Assembly: GCA_964007475.1 (NCBI GenBank)
Contig: OZ023273.1
Span: 67,350,445-67,414,444 of the forward strand
Origin: Hybos culiciformis
Lineage: Eukaryota > Arthropoda > Insecta > Diptera > Hybotidae
Length of the DNA: 64,000 nt
Direction: 5' to 3'
The notes under the pieces were generated by a model. The model was not told the DNA's origin. It made no database searches and saw only the letters and a program-made list of their open reading frames with translations. The translations under genes were made by a program, and so were the position numbers. Each line of letters starts with the position of its first letter. The first letter of the stretch is position 1. This document shows, in pieces, positions 1-13,194 of the stretch.

Positions 1-276
1 GTTCTTATATTTCATAATATTTATTTACTATGTCGCCGCGTCGTTGAACAAAATATTGAAAATTATCTTAAGGCAAATGAAGTGGAAGTCACTTTAGTGG
101 AAAATTTTTTGCTTAACAAGTTTTATAATAATTAAGTTAAACAAAAAATTGTTTAATGTTATTTGAAAAAACATCAGTTTTTTATTTTATTTTACTGAAA
201 TGATGAAACATGAAAATAATGATTAAAATATAAAATTATAGTTTAGCTTTCAATCAATGTTATACTTCGAAATATA
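1..276. other. AT-rich sequence, no feature seen
   Basis: No credible coding region, RNA gene or repeat boundary is visible here. The sequence is A/T-rich with stop codons in all frames. Confidence 0.6.
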
Positions 277-1588
277 GGTATTATCATAAAGGAAGTATAA
301 ATAGAGGAACTAGTCCCATACAAAAAATTCGAATAAAAAAAGTTGAACAAAATTAGATCAGACCCCCAAGCTTTTATTTTTTTAGAATATAACGCTATAA
401 CGAGAGAGCTTTATAGCTTTTAAAATATTTTTTTATAAAGCTTCTAAAAATAAACAAAATATTTCCTTTATTATAATTGTATTTTAATGTTTACTAGTAT
501 TTGTTCTCTATAGAAAAAAAATTTGTGTTAGAATGTAAATAAAAAAATTATATTTGAAAGCATTTATTAATAAATTCATTTTATTTCATGTTTATTTACA
601 TAACGTGGGTCTCGTGCATAAATCACGAAACTGTAATTTTGCCCGTTTTGACCTAATATTGTAGAAAAATCATAAAAAACTAAAATTTTAATATGTTTAA
701 AGTTAGAAGTTGAAAGCTGTCATAAATTATATATACGCAATGACTATTTCTATTTTCCCGAAAGTATCAAAACGTAGTAAAAAAAAGAAATTTAAATCCA
801 ATTTTCTCAAAACTATGTTTTTGCAGTTCCGTGATTTTTGCATGACACCGACGATGTTCACTTTATTTTATATCATTGGAATAATGATTTTTTTGTTTTT
901 TATTTTGGTTTGAAAGTATACTTTAACTTTGTAATAATATCCCTTTTAAAAATTTTGAGCCTTTTATTATTAAAAAAGTTAATAACAACTCCAAAAATTT
1001 AAATCTATGTTCATAACATTCGTCTGTTTCGGTGAACCAGAAATCATATTTTTTTGATAATTTTATTGCGTCCAAACAGCATTGCATACAGTTTGTTAAA
1101 ATTCTCCCACTATCGTTTAAGAATATTTTATCCAAAGGAGATAAAATATTATGACATATTATCTCTTTATTAATGCAAAAATTAAATTGCAATATATATA
1201 TTTATTGATTTAAAATAACTTATGATAAGGATTTTATAAATTTCAATAAAGTCGAAGATGCTAGTTTTAAAAAAAAAAATCATAGATGTTATAAATTGAT
1301 ATTAGCACATCATATCAATACATAATTTAGACACATATTTTTTCATTCATTTATTAGTATGATTTTTCGCACAACTACATTCGAATTTTTAGAACTTTGT
1401 TGTAATAAATCTAAACATCCTCAAAATAGAAAAAAAATTAATGAGTATTAGAGAAAATAGAAAAGCTTTTTTGCTTATACATATGTTTTGGGGGTCTGAA
1501 AAAATAGGAAAAAAAATAAAAACGTTATTTTAAAAAGTTGTTTGACATAGTTACTCTATATTATACTTCCTTTATGGTATTATAGAAA
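277..1588. mobile_element. Decayed inverted-repeat DNA element (putative)
   Basis: Two blocks near the left end are inverted near the right end. The block CATAAAGGAAGTATAA at about 285-300 is matched in reverse complement at about 1562-1577. The block CAGACCCCCAA near 359-369 is matched at about 1488-1499. The spacing is similar on both sides, giving imperfect inverted arms of roughly 100 bp. A smaller stem lies inside (about 612-636 against 819-845, sharing AAATCACG and AACTG). No target-site duplication is clear, so the ends are approximate. No transposase is recognised. It is probably a non-autonomous cut-and-paste element. Confidence 0.45.
923..1192 (-). CDS. Small open frame, weak ZAD-like cysteine pattern
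   Basis: An 89-codon ATG frame lies inside the putative inverted-repeat element. Its middle (NCMQCCLDAIKLSKKYDFW) has a CxxC followed by a helical-looking stretch, loosely like the second half of an insect ZAD zinc-binding domain. The first cysteine pair of a ZAD is not seen, and no C2H2 fingers follow. It could be one exon of a broken gene or a chance frame. I do not assign a function. Confidence 0.2.
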   Translation of the reverse strand: MQFNFCINKEIICHNILSPLDKIFLNDSGRILTNCMQCCLDAIKLSKKYDFWFTETDECYEHRFKFLELLLTFLIIKGSKFLKGILLQS

Positions 1589-4500
1589 AATTTAAAATTC
1601 CCATGTTAAACTGATTTTTTAATCTAATCACTTTAATATTTAGCATAAACATACATTTAAATTGATTGACAATAAGTGTTCTAAGAAAATATATATCATT
1701 TTTATTCAGAAATTAATACAATTATGTTTGAAAGTTTAATTTATTTCTGTACTAATTTTTAGTTCAATGAGAATTACCTACTCAAAAATTATTATCGTTA
1801 TCAAACAAAATATCAATTTTTTCCCATAATAAACGTAATCTACAAAATAGAAATTATTACAAAAAATTATGCAACTTATATGGAACTTCAATTTTGAGCT
1901 TATTTATTTTTTTATTCAACTATTTATTTCAAATGTTTCATACAATCAGGCTCTTATCAGGCCCCCGTAAGAATGCTAAGTAAAAATTGATATTGGTTTA
2001 AAACTATACTAATTTCGCAATGGTCATATCTTAAAACATTAAAAAAAAAAAAAATAGATTACATAACTTTACTCATATTTTGTAGTTTACTTAATTATAT
2101 AACTAAAAAACTAACTAACTAAGAAAAACAGCGATGATATACGGCACGATTCGGAAAAGACGAAACGATGTGTAACTCCTTGGCAAACAGCAGCAATAAC
2201 AAAAATATCAAATAGTCGAATGACAACACAAGTCCTTTAATAATATGTAATATTAAAAATTTATTTAAGTTGATATTAAATTGTGTAATTAGAATAAAAT
2301 TGTTCCCCAAACTATAGCAACTCTATATTTCATGAACTCATTTTACTCCGACATCTGATCTGACTCTTGAAAAAAGAATATGTTGATTAGTTTTTCGTTC
2401 AATAGATTAGGTAAGGTTCTATAATCCGATCAAACTTGTCCCGCCAAAACAGATTAAACTTATGTAAACCAATTCTTGTAAATAATTTCCGTGCAAACAA
2501 ACTTAATTTTAAATCTAAGAATTTCGTTTGATTACAATTATATACTAGGTCTATAATAGTGTTTTTATTTAAAAAAAAAAAAAAAAAACTTTTTAAAGAA
2601 AAGAAAAAGAAATATAAATTTATTTAAAATATAAATTTTTTTTATTTTTTTTTTTCTTTTTTTAGAAAATAATGTACATTGTTTGCAACAATTTTTTTAT
2701 TTTCATAAATGTGGTTGCATCCTGGAAAAAAAAATTGTTATTATTATTATGATTTTTAGTTATTCTTTGTAAAAAAAAAGTTTTTGATTTAGTGGAAAAA
2801 AAGAAGAAATTATTGTCCAAATCATGGTGCTATTCAACAACGCTCTCTATATAGTTTTTGTAGACATTATTATTATCATAATAAATGTTTGGATTTATTG
2901 TGTTGCCAGTCGGTAAAGCATATACACAACATATAAATTCGTATATATAGTTATAATGTATCATACTCTTGTTGTGTACAACACTGCGAAGCTGAAGGAT
3001 ACATATAATAATATAGATATATATAGAGAGAAAAAAAAAATTGTTAATATCTTCCGCCATGGGAACTTTAAATATAATTCTATTTTTATTTTTAATTTTA
3101 AATATAAGACAGAAGTTGTTAAGAAATTTATTTTATAGACATTATTCAAAAAAAATAAAATAAAAATTAAAATGTTTTCACATAATTTTTCAAGTTTCTA
3201 GATGTTTATATAGCGGGCAAGCTAAACTTTATGTATATACGAGTATACTGTATGTACATTAGTAGGTAGTAAGTAATGTTATTATTTATATTCGCACAAG
3301 AATAAAATATATTGCTTTTTTATTATTTGAATATACTTTTACTTCATATTACTATGAAATATATTATTCAATTCTTTCGCCCGCCTGGTGGAAAGCTTAG
3401 AACACAATGATTAACTTGAACCTTCTATTATCCTTGAAATGAATTTTACAGAACTATTATCACATTTTTCAATTTTAAAAACAGCATTAAATTTTAATAA
3501 AAAAGGCATTGAATTTAGTAAAAATGTCATTGGACGGTTTTTGTTGCGGAAAATACATGATTTTAAGCATTTTTACTTGATTTTAGCACTTTTTTGTCTC
3601 AGTGTACGATTTTTTGCAATTCAATTTTAATAAAACTCTTATGTCATTACTAGCTTACTTTGCGAGAAGGGCGTTAATCTTAAAAGTCATCTTTTGAGAT
3701 AATTCCATATTTGGAACAGTGTCTAAAGGTCTTAAAAATACAAGAACATTGAGCACCTCTTCACTTATAAATATACTATCAAAGATTATGTCTCAAAGTT
3801 AATTTTGGAGACAAAATAAATATTGAAATTAATTCAAAAATTTTCTGTTGATTAATTTTCTCTTCCCTAAAAACAACCTTAAACTTAAAACCTAATTAAA
3901 AATTAAATTATTTATTTAAATTAATATTTTGAATTATGGTCGAAAATTAAAAGCTGGCTTAAAAAAGAAATATTTTAATATATGTACATAATTACATATG
4001 TATGTAAGCAAATCATATACATCGCACAGCATATTTTCATATATTATGTACGAACTTTTAATGCTGTGTGCAGAAATTTCAGCAATGCCATTTAAAAAAC
4101 ATGCGGTAACGGAAAGGACGAAATCGAAAAAATAAAGAAACAGCGCAAAATTTTATAAAAATAAACAAAAAAACATTAAAAATATGCTTTTTAACTTTCA
4201 AAGACGATTTTGGCATTTCCCGGCATCGCAGCGTCAAAATTCAAAGTGCTAATATTATCTACATTAAATTGGGTTTCAAATGGCAATACTAGAATTTCTG
4301 CAGCGACCTGGCATTAAAAAACTCCGGGTGGCACTTGAATAGGGTTATGAATTTATCATATATTTGATAAGCACTAAAGTTGTATCAGGGGTATTTTTTT
4401 TAATGAGAAAAATATACAACTTAAGAACTGTGCAAAAATTTGACATGCAATATAAAAATATTATTACAAATATGTTGGCCCTATCCAAGTGCTGTGGTGT

Positions 4501-6190
4501 GTACATACATATTATAGTAATTAGACCCATACACAAGTATTTTTGTCCTATATACACATTAATAACAGACCGATATAGAATAGTGAATTTGCAACAGATT
4601 TAGAAATTATCTCATTTTTCAATAAGTCTCACCACAAGATTAACAAAGTACCAAATAATTTTTCCTATTGAGCACAAACTATATAAGATAAATTTTTAGT
4701 AAAATATTCTCACAGTCAGACCTTGCAAATAATTGTAACGTAAACTTTGTATTACAAAAATTTTTCGTTGACAACTTCTTTGAATTATTTTATAATTTTT
4801 TTTTTTTTTTCTAAATGAAGGAAAAATTTTCTATCTTTTTGACTTCAATAGAAAAGATAATTTACCTCAAAAAAAAATTAAAAAAAATTTAGTTCAATTT
4901 AATATATATATATAATATTGTAAAATTTAACTTAAAAAAAAAAAAACGGTCTGATACTAGTGTTCAGTTTGTTTTGGACAACATTTATTTTTAATGTAAT
5001 GTTTGTAACAAAATGAAATTCTTATTTTATTATTAGAGAAAAAAAAAAAACAAAAATAATAAAATTATGTCCACCTTCTTGACCCAATAACTAACTAAAC
5101 CACAAATCTATGCTTAATACAAAATTTAATGTGTATTTTTCATCTTCACCAAAAAAAAAAAAATAAGACGAAAAAAAAAAAAAAAGAAACCCATTTATAT
5201 TAAAGTTTCTACATTCACATTACTTATTCATTCTATATACATACATTTATATTTATATGTAGTATTATACAATCACTTGTATATAGTATAACAAATATAC
5301 ACATTATTATATAATGTATATAAATAAATTTATATATATTATATCTTGATCCCATTTGATATTATGGTTAAAAAAAAAAAATAAAAAAAATGAAGAAAAT
5401 TTAATATTTATTTATTCGATTTCTTTGAACAATTTTCTAATAAATAATTTATATTTTTCTTCAAGTACACAATAGACGAATAGATTCTTTAGGTCATTCA
5501 ATTTTATGCACCTATGTACAATAGCATACTATATATATAATATATGAATTTACAATACATAGTAGTACCTTTAGAAAATAAAATGAATATTTTTACAATT
5601 TTCAAGTAAAGGATTTATTTATTGCTTTTTATATACTTATAAAAAAAGCTTTGTATAATTTAATTCATAGATCATTTTTTCCACTTTAATAAATTTTTCA
5701 TTTTTCAGAAAATATTTTATAAAAATAATATTGATAATAATATTAATGAAAAAAAAAATTAAAAATTAAAAATTGTAATACGAAAGATAAATTTAAATTA
5801 AGATTCATTGGACCTTACAGCATTTCGATTAATTATGACATTGTAAATTTCAATAACTATTGAAACTTAGAGAAACTTTCTTCATGAAGTTGAAATATAT
5901 AAATAGAAAAAAGTATAGTAATAGTTCAAAGAAATTTGAATTCGGAAATTAAATGTTCTTAACCAAAATTAATTTTCAGAATATTTGAAGTATGAAAACT
6001 CATTATTTAGTTCTATTATAAATCAAAGTATATTGCAGAAGTTATAGTAAGAAAGATAAACAACTGTAGGAAAAAAAAAATTTACTTCAAAACATTAAAA
6101 TTTTTTTTAGTAAAGTATACTTATATATATGCATTGAGAACAATATAGTGCGTTATCCTATGTTATTTTGTTATATTTTTATATGTTTAT
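1589..6190. other. AT-rich noncoding stretch
   Basis: About 4.6 kb with no supportable gene. It contains long A and T runs (for example near 2571-2588, 4797-4810 and 5040-5050) and TA-rich tracts near 5270-5340. Runs with TATGTACATA character lie near 3230-3260 and 3980-4010. A slightly GC-richer patch sits at about 4060-4330. The open frames here are low-complexity I/F/K/N-rich translations without domain patterns, and I read them as chance. Confidence 0.55.
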
Positions 6191-6193
6191 TAT

Positions 6194-6562
6194 GTTAGTC
6201 GAAATACCTGGCTTCGCACGGTAGTACCGAACTTATGTTAATATCAAAACCCTTTAATCCAGATTTTGTGCACTAAAAAAACGGAGTTTCAAAATTTCTT
6301 ACATAGCCCCTTCCGCGGAAACCCAAAACCTCGGGAATTTTAAATAGGCTTTTCGGGTCCAACGCTACTACATTTTATCGGAATATACCTAGGTAGGCCC
6401 CCTAAGATAGGCCCCCGCCGGGGTCTCGGATCAAAATTTCTAGTACCCTATAATCATCTCGGGTCCCAATGCTACTTAACTTCAAAATTTCAGCCAAATC
6501 CGTCCAGCGGTTTAGGCGTGATTGAGGACATAGGACAGAGGACAGATAATTTTCATTTTTAT
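6194..6562. repeat. GC-richer interspersed repeat fragment
   Basis: A patch of clearly higher GC content runs from the motif ACCTGGCTTCGCACGG (6206-6221) to AAATCCGTCCAGCGGTTTAG (about 6504-6523), followed by ACAGAGGACAGATAATTTTC. Motifs of the type 'cctggcttcgc' and 'aaatccgtccagcggttt' are common in dispersed insect repeats. I cannot name the family without a repeat-library search. No open frame survives. Confidence 0.55.
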
Positions 6563-6913
6563 ATATGTATTTGATAATATAGAAATGGAATAAAAATTTA
6601 TTTAAAAATCTGTTTCAAAAAATAAATCTTTTTAAAAACAAATAGATTAACAAATTAATTCAATAATTTGATTATTTATACTTTTCGCGGCATTAAGATA
6701 AACAAAGAAATTGTTGCGCTACATACCGTAACCGTAACTCATATATGTAAATGTACTAAAATTTATTTAATTTTTTTCAAGGTTTTCTTTACTTTAACAT
6801 TTTTCAAATTTCAACTTCTATTTTTTTTCCTTTTTATATTAACCATAGTAGGTATAAAACCACAAATTTTAAAGATAAAACTTTCTTATATTGTAGAATA
6901 GTCAAGAAATAAA

Positions 6914-6957
6914 TAAATAAATAATAATAACAATAATAATAATAATAATAATAATCA
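6914..6957. repeat. (AAT)n microsatellite
   Basis: An imperfect AAT trinucleotide run, with one C interruption. Confidence 0.8.
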
Positions 6958-7243
6958 CTAAATGAAAGCATAAAAAAAATTGACATTTATATTTATCAGT
7001 TTTCGTTTATAAATAAAAAAACATTAGATATTTGTTATCACTTGTTATGAAATTTTATGGAAAGAACATCGAAAATTATTAAGATTATTTATATTAAAAA
7101 AAAAAACCTAATTATATAATTTAAATATTTTTTTGGTTAAATAAATTTTCTCATTATGGTTACAATATTGGAAAAAACAACGGCATGTATATTTAAAACA
7201 TCTAGATCTTTATATTTTTTAATTTCTGATTTTCCTATAATAG

Positions 7244-9481
7244 AAAACTCCATTCGTTCATGATTTTGAAGAAAATTTGAAATCGGGCCAAAAAATAAGA
7301 GTTATCGGACAAACAAACGCAGAAAAGTATGTATATATTAAAATTTCAATTCATTTTGAAACAGAAGTGGACAAAAATAATTGAGTTTTTTAAACATCAA
7401 AATAACTAAAATCCTGAGTTTTTGATATTTGGATAGTTTAACTATTAGGAATAAATAAATTACAAAATTATTTTATTTTAATTTTTGATTAAATTTCCTT
7501 TAAATTGAATGTAGTAGCAAGATTCTTATAAATAAATCTTCAGGAAATATTCGAAGAACGAAAAAAGTTAACGTTCAAGTGGTACTTTTACCTTACATAC
7601 ATAATATAGATTCTAAGTTAATTCTTAATATCAGTTCAGTATATTCGATAATATTATGTGTAAGGATAATAAAATTTAATTCAAAACAAATTGTTGGAAT
7701 TAATATTTTAGTCACTTATTTCTTATATTTAATTATATATTTTTGTTTTTATGTATTTTATTACATATTTTATAGATTTGCTATAAATTTTGCTGGCTAC
7801 AACAATATTCCACTACAAATCAAGTTTTGTATTGAAAAAAATGTTATTATTTTGAATTCGTTTTTTTCTGGTAATTGGGGAACAGAAAAATGTGAAAATA
7901 GATGTCCAGTTGAAAATGGAGATATATTTGAGATTATTATATTGATTCAAGAAAATTATTTTCGCATTGCTATAAATGGAAATCATTTTTGTGATTTTAA
8001 GCATCGTTCACCGATTTCTAAAATACAATATTTAGAAATTCCTGAAGATATTGTTGTTATTTCAGTTATAACATTAGAAAATCCAGATGTTGGAAAACAA
8101 TTAGAATATCCTCATCCGCTACCAATTTATAACGTGTGTATATAGTACTCTCTGAACCAAAATTGACTAGAACCTAATACATAAAACTAGAATGAACAAC
8201 CAGATTTGTAGCCACTAAGAGATAGTTTTAAATCTAGTTTCCAAAATTTACCTAGATTTCAGTTTAAAATATCAAACTAGGTTGCTAGTGAAATCCTAAG
8301 TAGATCTTTCGTAAATTTACGATTGATCTAGTTTATTTAACCTTAACTAATCAAACTGAAATCTATAGTATCAATAATTGAAATCTAGCAACGAGAAATA
8401 TATAATAATTACAGAAACTAGATTTTGATAATTCTTGAAATTCGTCTCAAACTATTTTAAAACTATTCTAAATTTAAACTTTCATTATTGTTATATCTAG
8501 TTCACCAAAATAACTGGGATATCAATGATCTGAGCTAGGTTCTATTTTCGATAAATAATCGATAGAAATCTAGATTTTGAGAATTAGATTTTTACGTGAA
8601 CTAACTTTCGAAACTAAAAAACTATGTTCATTAATTGAATTTCGCAGCTACAAACATTTAACTAAGAAATCAGTAGAGATTCTAGCCAATTTTGGTTTAG
8701 AGAGTACTAATGTGTAATTTGCATTTGATATCTGTTTATATTAAATATTGCGCGACCAAAAATATAATAGATCCGCTGGAGATATTTTTGAATTTGAATG
8801 AAAATTTTGATTTTTTAGAAACAAGCTTACATTGTTCCAGTTCTTGGAACTTGTCTGCAAATTGGCCAAAGTATTATAATAAATGGCAAAACAACATGGG
8901 ATGCTAAACGGTTTGAAGTGCTACTTACCATATGCAATTAACATAATAATATGTTTCACTTTCAGAGTAACAATCAATTTAACTAATGAGTACCAAAAGA
9001 ATATGGAAGACATGAAATACATAGCAATTCATTTTGATATGCGTTTTACAAGTCGTGAGATTTTTCGTAATCATTTTATTAATGGAAGCTGGTCTAAGGA
9101 AGAATTTTCAGGTGGTTTTCCTCTTGCTCCAGATCAATATTATTTAATACATATACGGGTCAATGAACATGATTATGAAATCAAAATAAATGGAAAATAT
9201 TTTTGCAACTTTAAGCATCGCCTTGAATTGAATACTGTTAAATTTGTTCATGTTTTTGGTAAATTACATAAATCTTATCGAGTATTTTATTGAAATTAAA
9301 TTGTGAACTGAAATAAAAGTGTTTGCCGCGGAGTTTTATATGAATTTACTTTAATTTTTGTGTATTTATTAAAAATTTTAAATATTAAGATTCAATTTTT
9401 TTTTTTTTAGGTGATACATCGATTGAAGCCTTGAGTTTTGTGCCAACAATATCTTCAACAAATCCTCAATGTAATAAATAA
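7244..9481 (+). CDS. Tandem-repeat galectin with two CRDs, five exons seen, 5' end missing
   Basis: Galectins are beta-galactoside-binding lectins. Consistent exons are 7244-7326, 7776-8133, 8819-8910, 8966-9258 and 9411-9481 (TAA stop). The introns begin with GT, end with AG and keep frame: 7327-7775 phase 2 (donor GTATGT), 8134-8818 phase 0, 8911-8965 phase 2, 9259-9410 phase 1. CRD1 shows LKSGQKIRVIGQTN, GNWGTEK, FRIAINGNHFCDFKHR and the linker YPHPLPIYN. CRD2 shows LQIGQSIIINGK, IAIHFDMRF, NGSWSKEE, YEIKINGKYFCNFKHR and a last exon ending NPQCNK. Both CRDs have a phase-2 intron at the same place, just before the F/V-x-I-N-F/L strand, which supports the model. AATAAA occurs at 9473 and 9480. 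The exon with the start codon was not found: an ATG at 7156 opens a short frame, but its phase does not fit. Several canonical sugar contacts are changed (CRD1 HxNxR becomes KxCxE; the R after WxxE is C in CRD1 and F in CRD2). Function is therefore uncertain, though the frames are open. Confidence 0.88.
8145..8707. mobile_element. ~563-bp MITE, copy 1, in galectin intron
   Basis: The ends are inverted: GTACTCTCTGAACCAAAATT at the left and its near-complement, AATTTTGGTTTAGAGAGTAC, at the right. A TA dinucleotide flanks both sides (8143-8144 and 8708-8709), as expected for a TA-targeting element. The body is unusually rich in CTAG/TCTAG motifs and has no open frame. A diverged second copy lies at 13195-13772 in the opposite orientation. 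This copy sits wholly within the intron between the two galectin CRDs. Confidence 0.85.
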
Positions 9482-12400
9482 TAAAAGTTTGTTTTATATT
9501 AACTATCAGTTTATACTTGCTTTAATTTAATTAAATATTTATAAAAGCTCTATGTTAAAATATATATTTTTTTTAAATTTTATAATGTTTATTAATTTAA
9601 GTTTTATTAATTTAAGACATATTTTGCCGAAATAGCTCGAAGATACATTTAGAAACACAAAAACTTTGTTCATACACTTTGTATACTGCATGACCAAACT
9701 TAAATTTGTGCACTTCACAAATTATTTGAGTAAAAGGAAATTTTCGGTCTACATTATTCGTACAAAGGCATAACATTTTTTATGTGTGGCAAGCTGCCTC
9801 AAACTCCATTGTACAAATTAATTTGGTGATTACACTATTTGTGTAAGATTTGTGTGGTTTTTACAAAAAATTTTTTTGCATTGCACAAACAGTGGACTCG
9901 TTTGTTATATGCTTGTTTTTTTTTGTATTTGAATGAAACATATTTTTAATAACTAAACAAATAAAATTATTTACATATTACATATTAAAGCATATTAAAA
10001 CATATTCGAATTTTGTACAATTACGGCTAATGCGGTTTTATGAATTGTTCTATTTTTTTTTTTATAATAAAATAATTATGACACTATTTTGTAGACATTC
10101 ATGGTAGATTATCAATTTCATTTCCATATTAGTTTATATTGGTTTGTTCCTGAGCCTAATTGGATTCTTCCTTTTATATTACAAAATTAGTTTTTCTTTC
10201 GGTTTATTTCCAGCATTATTGTGTTGTACAAAGTACATAGTAAATCTCAAATAATATTAAAATTTACCAAAGTTTTTTTCAAATAAAATTTTTTGAATTG
10301 AAGCCTACGTATTTATAAGCCTATAGCTAAAACATAAAACAAAATTATAAAAATCACTATAACTCAAAGACCTTGTAGCGTAAGATCTGATCTGATATTG
10401 AATTTTTTCTCGTACACATTAATGTATATTTTTACAGAAGACTTTTAAATCAGATTTTAAAAAATACTAAGATTAATAATAAAACTCCAGAGAGAGAGAA
10501 AAAAAAAGTATTTCATTCATCGAAGAAAATGAAATTCAATAAAAATGAATGAAAAAATCAAACTTTATATTTTATTCATATCGATTGTTAAAAAAAAAAT
10601 AATATAAATTAAGTTTATTCCTTTTATTTTTCTATGTGGTTATCCAGTTCAATTTTTTTGATAAAAGAATTTAAGATTTTCTTTTTTTTATTATTATTAT
10701 TATGTAGTACGTACATGAAACTATATGTTGTATATGTAGGTTTTCTAGAAAAAAAAATATTTATATGTAGCTAGACAGAATAAACTGAAATGAAATAAAC
10801 CCATTATTTCTTAATAGAATCAATAATGACTTAGCTTTATCTTTTTTATTATCTTTACATAATATAGTATGAGTTGAAAAATTTTGCTTTCAGTTCATAT
10901 TATAGATATGGTTCTAGAAAATTTTTCGCTTAACTTAATAAAATTAGAAAATAATTTAGATAAGTATTTATATACTTAACAGTATGAAAATAAATTTTGA
11001 TTATAATGCTGAGAATAAATTGAAACTATGAATTGAATTGAATTATTATATTTATAACAAGATTTTCTGAAAGATATTAACGTTTTCGAATAATACTTTT
11101 AATATTTTCCAAATCACAGGCTTTATTGCTGTACTTCCCTAGATTTGAAAAGAATTATAGATAAATTACGAAAATGTTTAATTTTTGTCAAAAATCTTCA
11201 AACTATTGAAAATTACATCTGAACGGTACCAATTTAAATATCGGATGTATTTTTTTGCTTATATAGAATTTTCGAAACGGTTAACGTTGAATTGAGCTGT
11301 CATATTGCGCAACAATTGACGACTTGGAGGCTCGTTCGTGTTCTTCGTGACAGTGACCGAAAAAGTCTTCCAAAATTGGAATGCGCTTCATCAAGAACAG
11401 TCATGGTTGGCTATAAGCCCGAAATTATTTTCAAATGTTAATGCTTCAGATCAATCTTTCGAACAAAATATTTTTTGGATTAAAATTTAAGTTTTCGTCT
11501 TATTTTTTACAATTTGAAGTTCTATTAGACCCTTTATATAAACTCCTCATAACAAGATTTAAAAAACATGTTTTTTTTCCTTCATTAACTCCAAAAGTGC
11601 TATACGGTAATGCAGTAAAATTAATTAAAATAATTCAAATAAAGAAAAATGTTGTATAAAGATTCATCTAAATGAGAGCAATTTACTTAATTCTTAAAAA
11701 TCTGTATCAGTTTGTTATTCAAATTTCAATTATATTCTATTATTTTTATATGAATGCATCAATCATGCAATTTAATGCATTCATATATAACACTTCAAAA
11801 CTTGTACTACCAACTAACTATTATATCACCTTAAAAATCGAAATATTTCAAAGAACAATAAATTTGTCATTAAAAAAAAAAAAACTAAATAAAATCTAAA
11901 ACTCCTTTTATTCCTCATATATAGTAAAAAGTTAAAATAAAAATAAAAAAAAAAAAAAATAACAAATCCGGCCCCAACATAAAAGATGAAAATGAAAAGA
12001 AAATAAATTTTAATTTTAATGCCGTCAGCAAATGGAAATTTAGAAAACTTGAAATTTTTTTAGACAGTATTAAATTGAACTGTCACCTTTAAATAGAGAT
12101 ATTTTAAAAATTTTCTTTCTTTTTTTTTTAATACTTTATTCATTCATTCTTTTGTATAGGTAGTATAACATGGTTCGCATTTAATGCTTCACTGTAAAGA
12201 CATATCTTTAATAACATTCTGTTTATGTAAAGTACCTTCATCTACATTTTGTTTTATTTTCTTTTTTTTTTTTGAATAACTAAAATAGTTGAAAATACAA
12301 GTTTTTAAAAGGCACTCTTCTATATTTTTTTTTTTTATTCCTTTTAAAAATGACAAAAGGTGAAAGTAATTTGTCCTTTTCTGTTATTTTTTAATTCCGA

Positions 12401-13194
12401 TTATACAATGATAGGAAAAAAAAACCCTATTTTAACCCTTTTTCCACCTGAGTTCAATCAAAAAAATAAAACTGTTTGTCTTTTTATTTTAATTTTTTTT
12501 TTCTATATCTTTTTCGTGCCAAAGTCAATTTAAAAAGGTATATAGAAAATTCAGTATTGCTTTCAGGTTTATTTATTTATTTTTATTTTGTTTTATCATA
12601 AAAGAAAACTATTGCTCTTAGTCTCAAATTTGAATTAATTTTACTTTGGATTATGAAAATATGATTGTTTGCTTTATTACTACACTCATAACCTAATTAA
12701 GTTTCTAAATAAACGACTGACGACATTATTCCTATTATTCTATCAATATTAAAAAAAAGAAATAAAATTTGATTATGGGAAATATGAGATTGAAAAAATG
12801 TGAATAACTTAAATAATCTATAGAGAAAATAAAACATAAATATTTAATTAAATTATAATATTTATAATATTGAAGTTTCTGAATAATTCAATAATTCTTT
12901 TGCTTAACTCTGACAAAAAATTTTTGACGAAGCCCAAGTGGCACAAGTTATTTATCACAACGATTTTATGCGCTCCATTATTATGTTTAATATATTTCTG
13001 AATTTTGATACAAATTAAATCAAATCACCAATGAATAAATTTTTAAATATAAGCATTCTATTGTGAAAATAAATTAATATAAATAATTCTTTCAAGAAAA
13101 CGGAAGTAATTCTCTATCAATCCTAATTCTAATTTTTTAAATGCATTTTTCACAAAGAAAAATCTAGATATTTGCAAATTTGAATTTTCTAAAA
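9482..13194. other. AT-rich noncoding stretch downstream of galectin
   Basis: No gene can be supported. At 9650-9900 short TTGTACAA/CACAAATT-like words recur in both orientations. At about 11287-11420 there is a GC-richer patch whose plus-strand reading contains TTWRLVRVLRDSDRKSLPK, but no extended frame or match is recognisable. The rest is homopolymer-rich. Confidence 0.5.

Noticed and set aside
7579..7775. Upstream part of the long frame at 7579-8145 as coding
   Set aside because: It begins with GTG and translates to low-complexity hydrophobic sequence. A splice acceptor at 7774-7775 and a matching upstream exon at 7244-7326 show it to be intron.
8966..9293. Galectin ending at the stop at 9291-9293
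   Set aside because: That frame reads through a GTAAAT donor at 9259. Splicing to 9411 restores the expected final beta-strand and C terminus.
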